A stretch of DNA of 34,899 nucleotides from a bacterium (GCA_030539495.1 JAUNRX010000023.1:1-34899); one strand, 5' to 3'. Positions 9,099 to 17,378 are shown, numbered from the stretch's first letter. Numbers and translations: made by a program. The notes: generated by a model not told the origin, from the sequence alone.

Positions 9099-9119
9099 TT
9101 GTTACACTTAATGTAACAA
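9099..9119 (+). promoter_or_regulatory. Perfect inverted repeat TTGTTACA-N5-TGTAACAA
   Basis: Two 8-base arms separated by five bases form a perfect dyad in the 273-bp gap before the DUF5688 gene, the size and symmetry of a dimeric repressor site. A second small dyad, GTCCG-TT-CGGAC, lies at 9171-9182. No regulator gene is adjacent. Confidence 0.45.
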
Positions 9120-9297
9120 ATGGCTTACCAAAGCATGATTCTTGTAGTTTAAGCATATTCTATTATTCTTGTCCGTTCGGACGAATTTTCCAAACTAATT
9201 TTATTTATGTGTTTTAAAGAAATGTATTACAAGTGAATTTTTTTGTTCCTAGCTTTCTTAGGCCAATCTGTAATTTAATAAGAGTAGGAGAGGTTAA

Positions 9298-10248
9298 ATG
9301 GAGTATAATCAATTTGTGGATGACGTAAAAAACTGTATTCGCGTTAAGGTAGACGAGGAATATGAGGTAAAGGTAAATCGGATTAAGAAAAATAATTCGG
9401 TTGTGCTGGATGGAATTGTGTTATTTAAGGAAGGAGATACGATTTCTCCTAATATTTATTTAAATTCCTATTACAGCAGGTATATGGACGGTGAGAGCGT
9501 GGATACGATTGCTGATGACATTATTAATATGTATCAGGAAAGCAAACGCAGTCAGGCACCTGAATATGAGCAGTTTGAATTTAGTTTTGAACAGGTTAAG
9601 GACAAGATCATTTATCGTCTAATCAACTATAATAAGAATACAAAGCTGCTAGAAGAGGTACCTTTTGTCCGGTTTCTTGATCTGGCAATTACATTTCATT
9701 GCCTTGTAAAGCAGGATGAGGATGGAATTGGAACGATTCGTATTACCAATGAACATGCAGAATGTTTTGGTGTAACGGTAAAGGAATTGATGCAGCTTGC
9801 AATCAAGAATACGACAAGGTTGTTCCCAATTAAGATTTCTTCAATGGAAGAAGTGATCTACGAGTTAATGAAACGTGATTTTTATGAATTATGTCCGATC
9901 GGGGACTGTGAGGGCGATGAAATGTTTCGCCAAATGATGAGTCAGATGCTTCCAGATGAGTCGGCTCCTAAGATGTACATATTAAGTAATGAGACAGGCA
10001 TTAATGGTGCCACAGCAATGCTGTATCGGGATGGAATCAAGGAATTCGCCAATCGTTTAGACAGCGACTTATATATTTTACCATCGAGTATCCATGAGGT
10101 GATTTTAGTTCCCTATGACGAAACTTTAAGGAAAGAGGAGTTAAGGAATATGGTCTGTGAGGTCAATAGTTCTCAAGTTCCAATCGACGAAGTACTGTCA
10201 GATAAGGTATATATATATCATAGAAAGAACAATCGAGTAGAAATTTAA
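9298..10248 (+). CDS. DUF5688 family protein
   Basis: This 316-residue soluble protein matches my recollection of the DUF5688 family, which is common and often multi-copy in Lachnospiraceae and has no known function. Recognisable parts are an N-terminal MEYNQFVDDVKNCI-type opening, a segment with ISPNIYLNSYYSRYMDGESVD, a central LITFH-like strand region, and a C-terminal domain containing LYILPSSIHEVILVP. There is no signal peptide, membrane helix or obvious catalytic motif. ATG 9298 follows AGGAG at 9286-9290 by seven bases. A long hairpin terminator lies ~120 bases downstream. The gene is bracketed by two gaps rich in inverted repeats. Confidence 0.75.
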   Translation: MEYNQFVDDVKNCIRVKVDEEYEVKVNRIKKNNSVVLDGIVLFKEGDTISPNIYLNSYYSRYMDGESVDTIADDIINMYQESKRSQAPEYEQFEFSFEQVKDKIIYRLINYNKNTKLLEEVPFVRFLDLAITFHCLVKQDEDGIGTIRITNEHAECFGVTVKELMQLAIKNTTRLFPIKISSMEEVIYELMKRDFYELCPIGDCEGDEMFRQMMSQMLPDESAPKMYILSNETGINGATAMLYRDGIKEFANRLDSDLYILPSSIHEVILVPYDETLRKEELRNMVCEVNSSQVPIDEVLSDKVYIYHRKNNRVEI

Positions 10249-10332
10249 GCATTGAGAGGATTCGTGTAAAAAAGTTTTAAGAAAAGTTTTCGTATATAGG
10301 AATGTTTTCGAAAATTTCAACATATATATAGT

Positions 10333-10364
10333 TGTAGATATATACTTTCTCTGATATATCTACA
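10333..10364. repeat. 11-bp perfect inverted repeat
   Basis: TGTAGATATAT at 10333-10343 is the exact reverse complement of ATATATCTACA at 10354-10364, with a ten-base loop. It begins the gene-free interval 10249-11045. A partial echo (CTGTAGATATT) recurs near 10701. It is AT-rich and could be a protein-binding site or cruciform. Confidence 0.6.
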
Positions 10365-10370
10365 CCCCAT

Positions 10371-10432
10371 AAGGCGGGTAGCAAAATGAAACTAGATGCG
10401 AGGCTAGCGACGTTTTGTTATCCGCCTTTTTG
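10371..10432 (+). terminator. Long hairpin terminator with an alternative downstream stem
   Basis: The arm starting AAGGCGGGTAGCAAAAT (10371) pairs with GTTTTGTTATCCGCCTT (ending 10428), with the deviations all G-U wobbles. An inner CTAG/CTAG stem follows, and a run of T ends the element. The 3' arm can instead pair forward: CCGCC-TTTTT-GGCGG at 10422-10436. The two folds exclude each other. Wobble pairing points to function as RNA. It is the most likely terminator of the DUF5688 transcript. Confidence 0.65.
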
Positions 10433-10462
10433 GCGGGTTGTCGCAGGGAAGATAATGAAAGC

Positions 10463-10695
10463 TTTTTATTAAAATACCTGAAGTTTCACGAAACATAGCT
10501 GTGAGGTTCCGTAACAATGCTAATGTTCTTCCGCTACCTCTACAGACAGCCTAAACTATCCACTGCTGTCATACACCTGCGGGTGTCTGCCCTCAGTGGA
10601 TAGTTTAGGCTGACAGTAACGGTAGATGAAGTACATGTTAGCATTGTTAGGAACTCACAGTTATGTTAGTTAGGCTGAGACTATTTTAATAAAAA
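10463..10695. repeat. ~233-bp near-palindromic (MITE-like) element
   Basis: The left end TTTTTATTAAAATA (10463-10476) is exactly mirrored by TATTTTAATAAAAA at 10682-10695. Inner parts of the arms match too: GTAACAATGCTAA against TTAGCATTGTTA, and CAGCCTAAACTATCCACTG against CAGTGGATAGTTTAGGCTG. The centre is a small ACACC-TGCG-GGTGT stem-loop at ~10574-10587. There is no open reading frame. No target-site duplication is visible. A non-autonomous transposable element or a large structured RNA are the main alternatives. Confidence 0.65.
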
Positions 10696-10713
10696 CCTAT
10701 CTGTAGATATTGA

Positions 10714-10780
10714 TGCGACAGCCAGGAGGAAGGTATTATAGGGCAATACCTTCTAAAAGACTGGCGAGTGGGCTGTCGCA
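10714..10780. repeat. Nested hairpin between the two 60-bp repeats
   Basis: TGCGACAGCC (10714-10723) pairs perfectly with GGCTGTCGCA (10771-10780). Inside it GAAGGTATT (10729-10737) pairs perfectly with AATACCTTC (10745-10753). GCCAG (10721-10725) could alternatively pair with CTGGC (10761-10765). The TGTCGCAG at the 3' side also occurs at 10439-10446, before the first 60-bp repeat. Confidence 0.6.
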
Positions 10781-10800
10781 GTTGAAGTGTCTTGGAGGAA

Positions 10801-10860
10801 TTTTTATTAAAATATCTGGAGTTTCACGAAACATAGCTGTGAGGTTCCGTAACAATGCTA
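10801..10860 (+). repeat. 60-bp direct repeat, second copy (first at 10463-10522)
   Basis: Bases 10801-10860 match 10463-10522 at 58 of 60 positions. The unit contains a GTTTC-AC-GAAAC mini-hairpin. Identity stops abruptly at 10860, so this copy carries only the left arm of the larger palindrome. A third, diverged copy forms the right arm of that palindrome in inverted orientation. Confidence 0.85.
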
Positions 10861-10975
10861 TTGTGTTTTACATATAAAATCCTTAAAATCAATTTTATGT
10901 ATCATTTAGAAAAAATTATTACTTTTATTTTGTGTTCTATACAAGTGGTAGATAGGGGGGGCCAGGAATTTTAGG

Positions 10976-10989
10976 CGAACAGGAGTTTG
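10976..10989 (+). promoter_or_regulatory. LexA-box-like site overlapping the jet promoter
   Basis: CGAACAGGAGTTTG resembles the Gram-positive LexA (DinR) box CGAAC-N4-GTTYG. The central bases AGGA depart from the usual RNRY pattern. Its right half overlaps the -35 region of the promoter before jetA, the right place for repression. Confidence 0.4.
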
Positions 10990-11015
10990 CTGTAATCTAC
11001 AAAATGTGATATAAT
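10987..11015 (+). promoter_or_regulatory. Promoter of jetABC
   Basis: An extended -10 (TG at 11007-11008 and TATAAT at 11010-11015) is preceded by TTGCTG at 10987-10992 with a 17-base spacer. It gives a leader of ~25 bases to the AGGAG at 11036-11040. Confidence 0.7.
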
Positions 11016-11045
11016 ATTACAAAGAAAACTAAAGTAGGAGAACGT

Positions 11046-12443
11046 ATGGAACGACTTAGAGAGATACCAGAACAGTTTTTCGGTTTATTTCAATCGAAGA
11101 ACCGATATATATACATGGAAGCATTGTTGCTGATTTACGAGGAATATCTCTATAATGATTATTTCTTATCGAAAGAAACATGCATCCAGTTGCTACATGA
11201 TCGTTTTAACAATCGTATCTTTGACCTGTCTGAAGAGGAAGAGATGGTTGCGGAAAAGACGGAGCCTGTGGCGACTCAGATTTTTGCTAAATTACTATAC
11301 TTTAAATGGCTTCGCAAGGTAGAGGATTATCAGACGTTTAAGACAAATGTTGTCATTCCTGATTATGCCTCTATTTTTATTGAAGCAATGATCAAGATTA
11401 AAGATCCGGGACAGAACGAAACGGATATTTATATCCAGAATGTCTATACCAATATTTACTCGTTCTACCATGATAAGAAGGCGGGGATTGAATTACTTAA
11501 GACGGCTATGGTCAATACATCCAACCTAAACCGTGCCCTTCAGGATATGCTTCATAACATGGACAAGTTTTTTGAGTCCTTATTACAAAAGGATTCCTAT
11601 GAAAATCTTTTGGAAGAGCATTTATATGGATATGTAGAGTCCATTGTAGACCGTAAATACAGTCTTCTTAAGACAAGTGACAACTTCTATATCTACAAAA
11701 ATGATATTAAGACGTTGCTTCGTGCAATTCAGGAAGATGACGAGCGTCTGGAACTTTTAAAGAGAAAGATGATTTTAGAAGGAACCAGTCTAGGCGACGT
11801 TGAAGAGCAGATCAGCGAGATGATCGACGCAGTAGAACGTGGAATCGGTAATATGGAGCGAAGAATTGCCTATATTGACTCAGAACATACAAAATATGTC
11901 CGTGCGACGGTAAGAAGATTAGAGTATCTATTAAATAATGACGAGAATATGACAGGCCGCGTGGTCAATGTACTTAACTTATTTAGTAATCAGAATCAAG
12001 AAGAGTTATTAGGTGAAGTGGCAAAGAAAATAAAGATTCATGACAATACCATGTTTGCCAAGGACCTTATGTATACAAAACGAGGGAAACGAAAATCGTT
12101 TGAAGAAACGGTTGAAGTATTAGAAGAAGCGAAAATGCTTACGAAAGAAGAGATATTGCTTGCAAATCGTAAGAAACATCGTTTTAGTAAAGAGCAGATT
12201 GAGTCCTTTGTCTTAAGGAATATGAGCGAAGGAACCTTTGATACGGCACAGACGCCAATTACCAATGATGAGGAATTTGAACTTTTAATCTTAGCGTATG
12301 ACCATTCTCTTCGTAAGAAGAGCCCTTATATGGTAGAAGCGACAGGAGAACTGATTACCACAGAAAGTTACAGCTATCCTCAGATGACATTTAGAAAACG
12401 TGACAATAATCATAAGGAGAACGCAGATGACAGGATATTATAA
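11046..12443 (+). CDS. jetA: Wadjet-family JetA-like protein (kleisin subunit)
   Basis: This 465-residue protein opens with LREIPEQFFGLFQSKNRYIYMEALLLIYEEY, characteristic of the JetA family formerly called DUF5716. Known JetA/MukF-type proteins are kleisins that bridge the heads of an SMC dimer and carry winged-helix ends. Here the N-terminal ~120 residues are helical, and a long helical/coiled middle (residues ~225-310) is rich in Glu/Arg. A C-terminal domain contains LLILAYDHSL. No catalytic motif is seen, as expected. It is the first gene of a tightly overlapping operon with jetB and jetC, which supports the assignment strongly. ATG 11046 follows AGGAG by five bases. The related Wadjet systems restrict plasmids by loop extrusion and cleavage, but the cleaving subunit JetD is not encoded here. 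Confidence 0.8.
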   Translation: MERLREIPEQFFGLFQSKNRYIYMEALLLIYEEYLYNDYFLSKETCIQLLHDRFNNRIFDLSEEEEMVAEKTEPVATQIFAKLLYFKWLRKVEDYQTFKTNVVIPDYASIFIEAMIKIKDPGQNETDIYIQNVYTNIYSFYHDKKAGIELLKTAMVNTSNLNRALQDMLHNMDKFFESLLQKDSYENLLEEHLYGYVESIVDRKYSLLKTSDNFYIYKNDIKTLLRAIQEDDERLELLKRKMILEGTSLGDVEEQISEMIDAVERGIGNMERRIAYIDSEHTKYVRATVRRLEYLLNNDENMTGRVVNVLNLFSNQNQEELLGEVAKKIKIHDNTMFAKDLMYTKRGKRKSFEETVEVLEEAKMLTKEEILLANRKKHRFSKEQIESFVLRNMSEGTFDTAQTPITNDEEFELLILAYDHSLRKKSPYMVEATGELITTESYSYPQMTFRKRDNNHKENADDRIL

Positions 12444-13038
12444 TACGCTTATGTTAGAAGAACAAGAAGAACTAAGCGATGCGATACAGTTATTACAAAG
12501 TCAGACCTATGTGCTGGAAAAGAAATATGATAAACGTAATTCCCGTTATCATTTAAATAAAGCATACCGAGTTTGTGAAAAGCATCTTGATTTTATCAAG
12601 GAATATTTTAAGATTGCACGAGTGGATGTAATCGAAAATACACAGTACGGAATTATCGGATTAAAATCCAGCGTCGTACAAGGAGAAAAATTCAGCAAGT
12701 TAACAAGCGTATTCGTACTCTTATTAAAATTATTATTTGATGAGAAGATGGGGGAAGCATCGAATTCCATCCATATTTACGTGACGTTACAGGAAGTTTA
12801 TGAAAAGATCCAGTTATTTCATGTCTGGGAAAACAAATCGATCAGCCCAACGGACTTAAAGAGAACGTTAGCCGTGTTAAAGCGCTACCAAGTAATCGAA
12901 GTATTAGATCCGATGGCAGAAGTGACGCCTGAGACAAAGCTGATCATTTATCCAACCATCCATATGGTATTAAATCCGGAAGATGTGGCAGCAATCTTAG
13001 AACAGTATGGAACAGAAGAGGAGGAAGAAAATGAATAA
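12427..13038 (+). CDS. jetB: Wadjet-family JetB-like protein (KITE/MukE-type subunit)
   Basis: A 203-residue helical protein with winged-helix character, between a JetA-like and an SMC-like gene. This is the position and size of JetB (MukE-like KITE subunits, DUF4194 or a related family), which bind the kleisin. Visible elements are YRVCEKHLDFIKEYF, then a strand pair ending in GIIGLKSS, a helix VFVLLLKLLFDE, and a C-terminal wing LKRYQVIEVLD. The tail is very acidic (EEEEENE). The start at 12427 follows AAGGAG (12414-12419) by seven bases and lies inside jetA, giving a 17-base overlap; the gene also overlaps jetC by eight bases. Family assignment rests partly on context. Confidence 0.75.
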   Translation: MTGYYNTLMLEEQEELSDAIQLLQSQTYVLEKKYDKRNSRYHLNKAYRVCEKHLDFIKEYFKIARVDVIENTQYGIIGLKSSVVQGEKFSKLTSVFVLLLKLLFDEKMGEASNSIHIYVTLQEVYEKIQLFHVWENKSISPTDLKRTLAVLKRYQVIEVLDPMAEVTPETKLIIYPTIHMVLNPEDVAAILEQYGTEEEEENE

Positions 13039-16000
13039 CAGGTTATTGATGACTCGTATGGCTTTAAATAACTGGCACTATATTAACGAGCAGATCTTAT
13101 CATTTAATCAGGATATTAACTTCTTCACAGGACATTCCGGTTCCGGTAAGTCCACTGTGCTGGATGCCATGCAGTTATTATTATATGCGGATACCGATGG
13201 ACGAAGCTTCTTTAACAAGGCGGCAAAGGATGATTCGAACCGTACGTTGATCGAATATCTTCGTGGTATGAATAATGTTGGGGAAAACGGTGAGGCAACT
13301 TACCTTAGAAATCAAAACTTTTCCACAACCATTGCCGTTGAGTTTAAGAATACATCTACCAACGAGTTTCAAACCGTAGGTGTCAGCTTTGATGTCGAGG
13401 TTGGTACGAACAATACAGACCGTCTCTTCTTCTGGCACAGAGGACAGCTATTAGAAAATGGCTATCGTTATGAAAAGAAGACGATGACTTGCAACCAGGT
13501 AAAAGAATATTTATCAAGAAGATATGAGCAGGAAGACTGGTGGTTCAGTAGAACAAATGATAAGTTCAGAACCCGTTTATATGAGACTTATCTTGGTGGA
13601 CTTGATGAACGAAAGTTCCCAATGTTATTTAAGAAGGCAATCAGTTTCCGTATGGATACTAAGTTAGAGGACTTCGTAAAAGAATTTATCTGCGTGGAAA
13701 AGGACATCCATATTGAAGACATGCAGGAAAGCGTAATCCAATATGTCCGTTTAAAACGTAAGTTGGAAGATACAAAGCAGGAAATTGAGTATTTAGAAAA
13801 GATTAATGAAAAATACAAGGTGTATGATGCGTCTAACCGTGCGGCTGCACAGTATACGTATTCGTTACAACAAGTAAAGTTAGACATCCTAAATGATGCA
13901 TTAAATACAAATCAGACAAAACAGGCAGCATACAAGACGGATTTAGGGGAGCTTGGGGCAAATGTCGTAGAGTTTGAGCAAAAAGTAAAGAGTCTGCAGG
14001 AAGAACAGGTTAATGTTAAGACTGCAATTAAAAATAGCGGATTTGACCATTTGGCAGCAGAAGAGAAGTCCTTAAGCGAGCTTGTTTCCCGTTACCATAA
14101 GAGTAAGTTAGAATATGACCGTATTGTACAAGGACTTATGTTCTGGAAACTGGTAGACGGAATTGATGTCTCTTCCTTGCTTCCTTTGTTTGAACGAGTT
14201 GAGGCAGGAACGGTAACGGAAGAAGAATTAAATCAGATCCGTACCACAATTGCAGGCATTCGTAAAGAACAGTTAAAAACCATTGATGAGAAGAAAGCGG
14301 CTTACAACCAGTTAAAAGAAGAATGTGCGGAGACCAAGAGAGAGCTTACAACGCTTCAAAGTGGTAAGAAAGCATATCAGAAAGAGCTTGTGGAAGCAAA
14401 AGAATTTATTGCAGCAGAGCTGAAAAAGGAAACGGGAAGCGATGTTGAAGTAAATATCTTAGCAGATTTAATCGATGTGAAGGAAGAAGCCTGGTTAAAT
14501 GCAGTGGAAGGCTTTATGAGCAATAACAAGCTTGCACTTTGCGTGGAACCGAAGTTTGTAAAACAGGCCATGGCTATTTATGAAAAAATGGATGCCAAAC
14601 GTTATCACAAGATTGTAATGATCGATACGGAAAGAGTCGTGGACAATAAGAGAGAGCCTCTTAAAAATGCACTTAGCGAGGAAATCATAACTGACCTTCC
14701 TTATGTCCAGGCATATGTAGATTTCTTAATGGGATCTGTGATCAAATGTGACACCATGGAAGAACTTCGTAAACAACGAAGCGGAATTACAAAAGACTGC
14801 GTACTTTACCATAATTACAGCATCAAGCATATCGATCCAAAGCATTATCATAAATTTGCTTATATCGGTCAGTCTTCCATCCAAAGAAGATTAAAAATCT
14901 TAACTGAACAGTATGAAACAATGCAGGAAAGACTTGCTCCAATGGGAGAAGCGATAGAGAAAATCAGTTCCGTATTGGCATTAGAATACCTGGATAAAGA
15001 CAATGCGTACTATATGGGATATTTAGAAGATATCCATAAGATTGCTTCTCTAGAAGTTAAAATTACGGATATCAATGCCAAAATCAACGAGCTTAAGACA
15101 AAAGACTTATCTTTATGGAAAGAGGAAGAAGTTCGCCTTCAGGAAGAAGTGGATACGTATTCGAAAAAATTATCTTCTGCCATGTCCGATAAACAGACAA
15201 AAGAACGCGAGTTAGAAAGCTTAAAATCACAATTTGTCATCTTGATGGAGCAACACAATGAGACAAATAAGGCATTTGAGTTTAATGGTGAAAAGAATAA
15301 AGAATATCAGGCATTTATCAAGAAGAATGAAGTGCATTCCTTAGAGCGCGTGCGAAGCATGCTAGAAGGCTTGATCAAGAAGGAAGCAGACATCAATGAA
15401 GCAGCCTTTACAGCATTGACCGTAGAGAGAGAACAATACTTAAATCAATATGGATTTAGAGGGTTCTCCATCACAGCCAAGGAAAATACGATGTATGAAA
15501 ACCTTTATGTGAAGTTATCCAGTGAAAAGCTGTCAGAATTTATGAATAAAGCGGGAGAACAGGCGAAAAAAGCAGTAGACCACTTTAAGACTGACTTTGT
15601 CTATAAAATTCGAGATGCAATCAAAGAAGCATTACAGCAAAAAGAAGATTTAAATCAGATCCTTAAGAAGACAGACTTTGGTAAGGAAAAATATCGATTT
15701 GTAATTGAGAAGAATAAAGGGGAAGATGGCAAGTTCTATACCATGTTTATGGATGAAAACTTAGAAATCAATCCAAAACGCCTTTCCAACCATATGGACA
15801 ACCAGATCGACTTATTCTCTGCAAATCATGAAGATAAGTACAATGACTTAATCAATGAATTGATCGATATCTTTATGCCGCCGGAAGACTGTGACAAAGA
15901 ACAGTTAGAAGAAGCAAGAAGAAACATTGAGAAATATGCAGATTATAGAACGTACCTTTCTTTTGATATGGAACAGATCATCGAAGGCATGGCTCCAATG

Positions 16001-16378
16001 AGACTTAGCAAGATGTTAACGAAGAACTCCGGTGGGGAAGGACAAAACCCATTATACGTTGCATTACTTGCAAGTTTTGCAGAAGTATATAAGATCAGTC
16101 TGCGTAAAAATGTTAGAAGACGAGTGACTCCAAGACTTGTAATCTTAGATGAAGCATTTTCCAAGATGGATGGAGAAAAGGTGGCAAGCTGCGTAGAATT
16201 AATTCGTAAATTAGGCTTCCAGGCGATTATCAGTGCAACCAATGATAAGATGCAAAACTATGTAGAAAGTGTCGATAAGACATTTGTATTTGCAAACCCA
16301 AATAAATCTTATATCTCCATTCAGCCATTTGAAAAAGCGGAATTTCATGAGTTATTAGACGAGAAAGAAGAAATGTAG
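13031..16378 (+). CDS. jetC: Wadjet-family JetC-like SMC ATPase
   Basis: A 1,115-residue SMC/MukB-like ATPase. Walker A GHSGSGKST is at residues 34-42, the ABC signature SGGEG near 1000-1004, and Walker B VILDEAF near 1037-1043. Long coiled coils fill residues ~240-480 and ~640-900. They flank a globular hinge-like block around 480-620 (ADLIDVKEEAW to KHYHKFAYIGQ). The N-terminus NNRLLMTRMALNNWHYINEQ fits the first strand and helix of COG4913-type JetC proteins. All ATPase motifs are intact, so a working motor is expected. ATG 13031 follows GAGGAGG in the jetB end and overlaps jetB by eight bases. No jetD (DUF3322/DUF2220 toprim nuclease) follows; the next intact gene is ung. Confidence 0.85.
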   Translation: MNNRLLMTRMALNNWHYINEQILSFNQDINFFTGHSGSGKSTVLDAMQLLLYADTDGRSFFNKAAKDDSNRTLIEYLRGMNNVGENGEATYLRNQNFSTTIAVEFKNTSTNEFQTVGVSFDVEVGTNNTDRLFFWHRGQLLENGYRYEKKTMTCNQVKEYLSRRYEQEDWWFSRTNDKFRTRLYETYLGGLDERKFPMLFKKAISFRMDTKLEDFVKEFICVEKDIHIEDMQESVIQYVRLKRKLEDTKQEIEYLEKINEKYKVYDASNRAAAQYTYSLQQVKLDILNDALNTNQTKQAAYKTDLGELGANVVEFEQKVKSLQEEQVNVKTAIKNSGFDHLAAEEKSLSELVSRYHKSKLEYDRIVQGLMFWKLVDGIDVSSLLPLFERVEAGTVTEEELNQIRTTIAGIRKEQLKTIDEKKAAYNQLKEECAETKRELTTLQSGKKAYQKELVEAKEFIAAELKKETGSDVEVNILADLIDVKEEAWLNAVEGFMSNNKLALCVEPKFVKQAMAIYEKMDAKRYHKIVMIDTERVVDNKREPLKNALSEEIITDLPYVQAYVDFLMGSVIKCDTMEELRKQRSGITKDCVLYHNYSIKHIDPKHYHKFAYIGQSSIQRRLKILTEQYETMQERLAPMGEAIEKISSVLALEYLDKDNAYYMGYLEDIHKIASLEVKITDINAKINELKTKDLSLWKEEEVRLQEEVDTYSKKLSSAMSDKQTKERELESLKSQFVILMEQHNETNKAFEFNGEKNKEYQAFIKKNEVHSLERVRSMLEGLIKKEADINEAAFTALTVEREQYLNQYGFRGFSITAKENTMYENLYVKLSSEKLSEFMNKAGEQAKKAVDHFKTDFVYKIRDAIKEALQQKEDLNQILKKTDFGKEKYRFVIEKNKGEDGKFYTMFMDENLEINPKRLSNHMDNQIDLFSANHEDKYNDLINELIDIFMPPEDCDKEQLEEARRNIEKYADYRTYLSFDMEQIIEGMAPMRLSKMLTKNSGGEGQNPLYVALLASFAEVYKISLRKNVRRRVTPRLVILDEAFSKMDGEKVASCVELIRKLGFQAIISATNDKMQNYVESVDKTFVFANPNKSYISIQPFEKAEFHELLDEKEEM

Positions 16379-16437
16379 CAACTCTGTTTCTTTTTGGTGA
16401 CAAGCCGGAATATATTAGTACTGTAGAATAGAGATAG

Positions 16438-16563
16438 GGCAGTGCAACGCTTATTCAAGGGGATAAAATTAAAGTAATCTATCATACTGTTACTAGGGAA
16501 GCAGATATTGAAAAAATCACATTAGAAACGGTATTTGCAATTTATAAGATAGATGGACTATAA
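16438..16563 (+). pseudogene. Possible short coding remnant between jetC and ung
   Basis: A 41-codon open stretch lies directly after two in-frame stops (16429 and 16435) and has no start codon or ribosome-binding site. It has coding-like composition and reads ...QGDKIKVIYHTVTREADIEK... to a TAA. Upstream of the stops the same frame reads FLFGDKPEYISTVE, also protein-like. It may be the decayed end of a lost gene. It does not visibly resemble the JetD C-terminus. The family is not recognised. Confidence 0.3.
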
Positions 16564-16609
16564 TTTAGTAGAAATAGTAGGAAAAAAGTGATAATCGAGG
16601 TAATACAAG

Positions 16610-17287
16610 ATGGAAATTATAAAAAATGACTGGAGACATGCAATAGAAGGAGAATTTCATAAGCCTTATTATGCAGAGTTATATAAATTTGTAAATGAAG
16701 AATATAAGACTCATGTGATTTATCCGCCAGCACAGGATATCTTCAATGCGTTTCATTTTACACCATTAAGCAAGGTGAAGGTATTGATCTTAGGGCAGGA
16801 TCCTTATCATAATGCTCATCAGGCACATGGGTTAAGCTTTTCCGTTCTTCCGGAACAACAACAATTACCACCGTCTTTGGTGAATATTTACAAAGAATTA
16901 CACGATGATTTGGGCTGTGAGATACCGAACAACGGATATTTAAAAAAATGGGCGGATCAAGGCGTGTTACTTTTAAACACCGTATTAACGGTTCGTGCCC
17001 ATGAACCGAATTCCCATCGTGGACATGGCTGGGAGCAGTTTACCGATGCAGTCATCCATGCAGTAAATAATGAAGATCGCCCAATTGTCTGCATTCTTTG
17101 GGGAAAACCGGCACAATCCAAAAAGAAGATGCTTACCAATCCAAAGCACTTGATTTTGGAAGCACCGCATCCAAGTCCATTATCCTCTTATCGAGGATTT
17201 TTCGGCAGCAAGCCATTCAGTAAGACAAATGAGTTCTTAAAAGAACATGGGGTAGAACCAATCGACTGGCAGATTGAAAATATATAG
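16610..17287 (+). CDS. ung: Uracil-DNA glycosylase, family 1
   Basis: This 225-residue enzyme removes uracil from DNA, leaving an abasic site for base-excision repair. Family-1 motifs are complete: the water-activating LGQDPYH (catalytic D64), GLSFSV, LLLNTVLTVR for uracil recognition, and the HPSPLS loop with catalytic H187. Length equals the usual 220-230 residues. ATG 16610 follows GAGG with a nine-base spacing, a moderate site. The gene is followed by a strong terminator ~90 bases on, so it is probably monocistronic or the last gene after jetC. Confidence 0.97.
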   Translation: MEIIKNDWRHAIEGEFHKPYYAELYKFVNEEYKTHVIYPPAQDIFNAFHFTPLSKVKVLILGQDPYHNAHQAHGLSFSVLPEQQQLPPSLVNIYKELHDDLGCEIPNNGYLKKWADQGVLLLNTVLTVRAHEPNSHRGHGWEQFTDAVIHAVNNEDRPIVCILWGKPAQSKKKMLTNPKHLILEAPHPSPLSSYRGFFGSKPFSKTNEFLKEHGVEPIDWQIENI

Positions 17288-17378
17288 GCAATTGCTTGTA
17301 GGAGTACCCCTGTTATGCTAAAATAAAGCTGGATAAATGACTATGCAGGTATTGTCAGAATGATACCGAATTAGAAAG

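Noticed and set aside
10249-11045. CRISPR array or retron
   Set aside because: Repeats are too few, too long and inverted; no cas or reverse-transcriptase gene is near.
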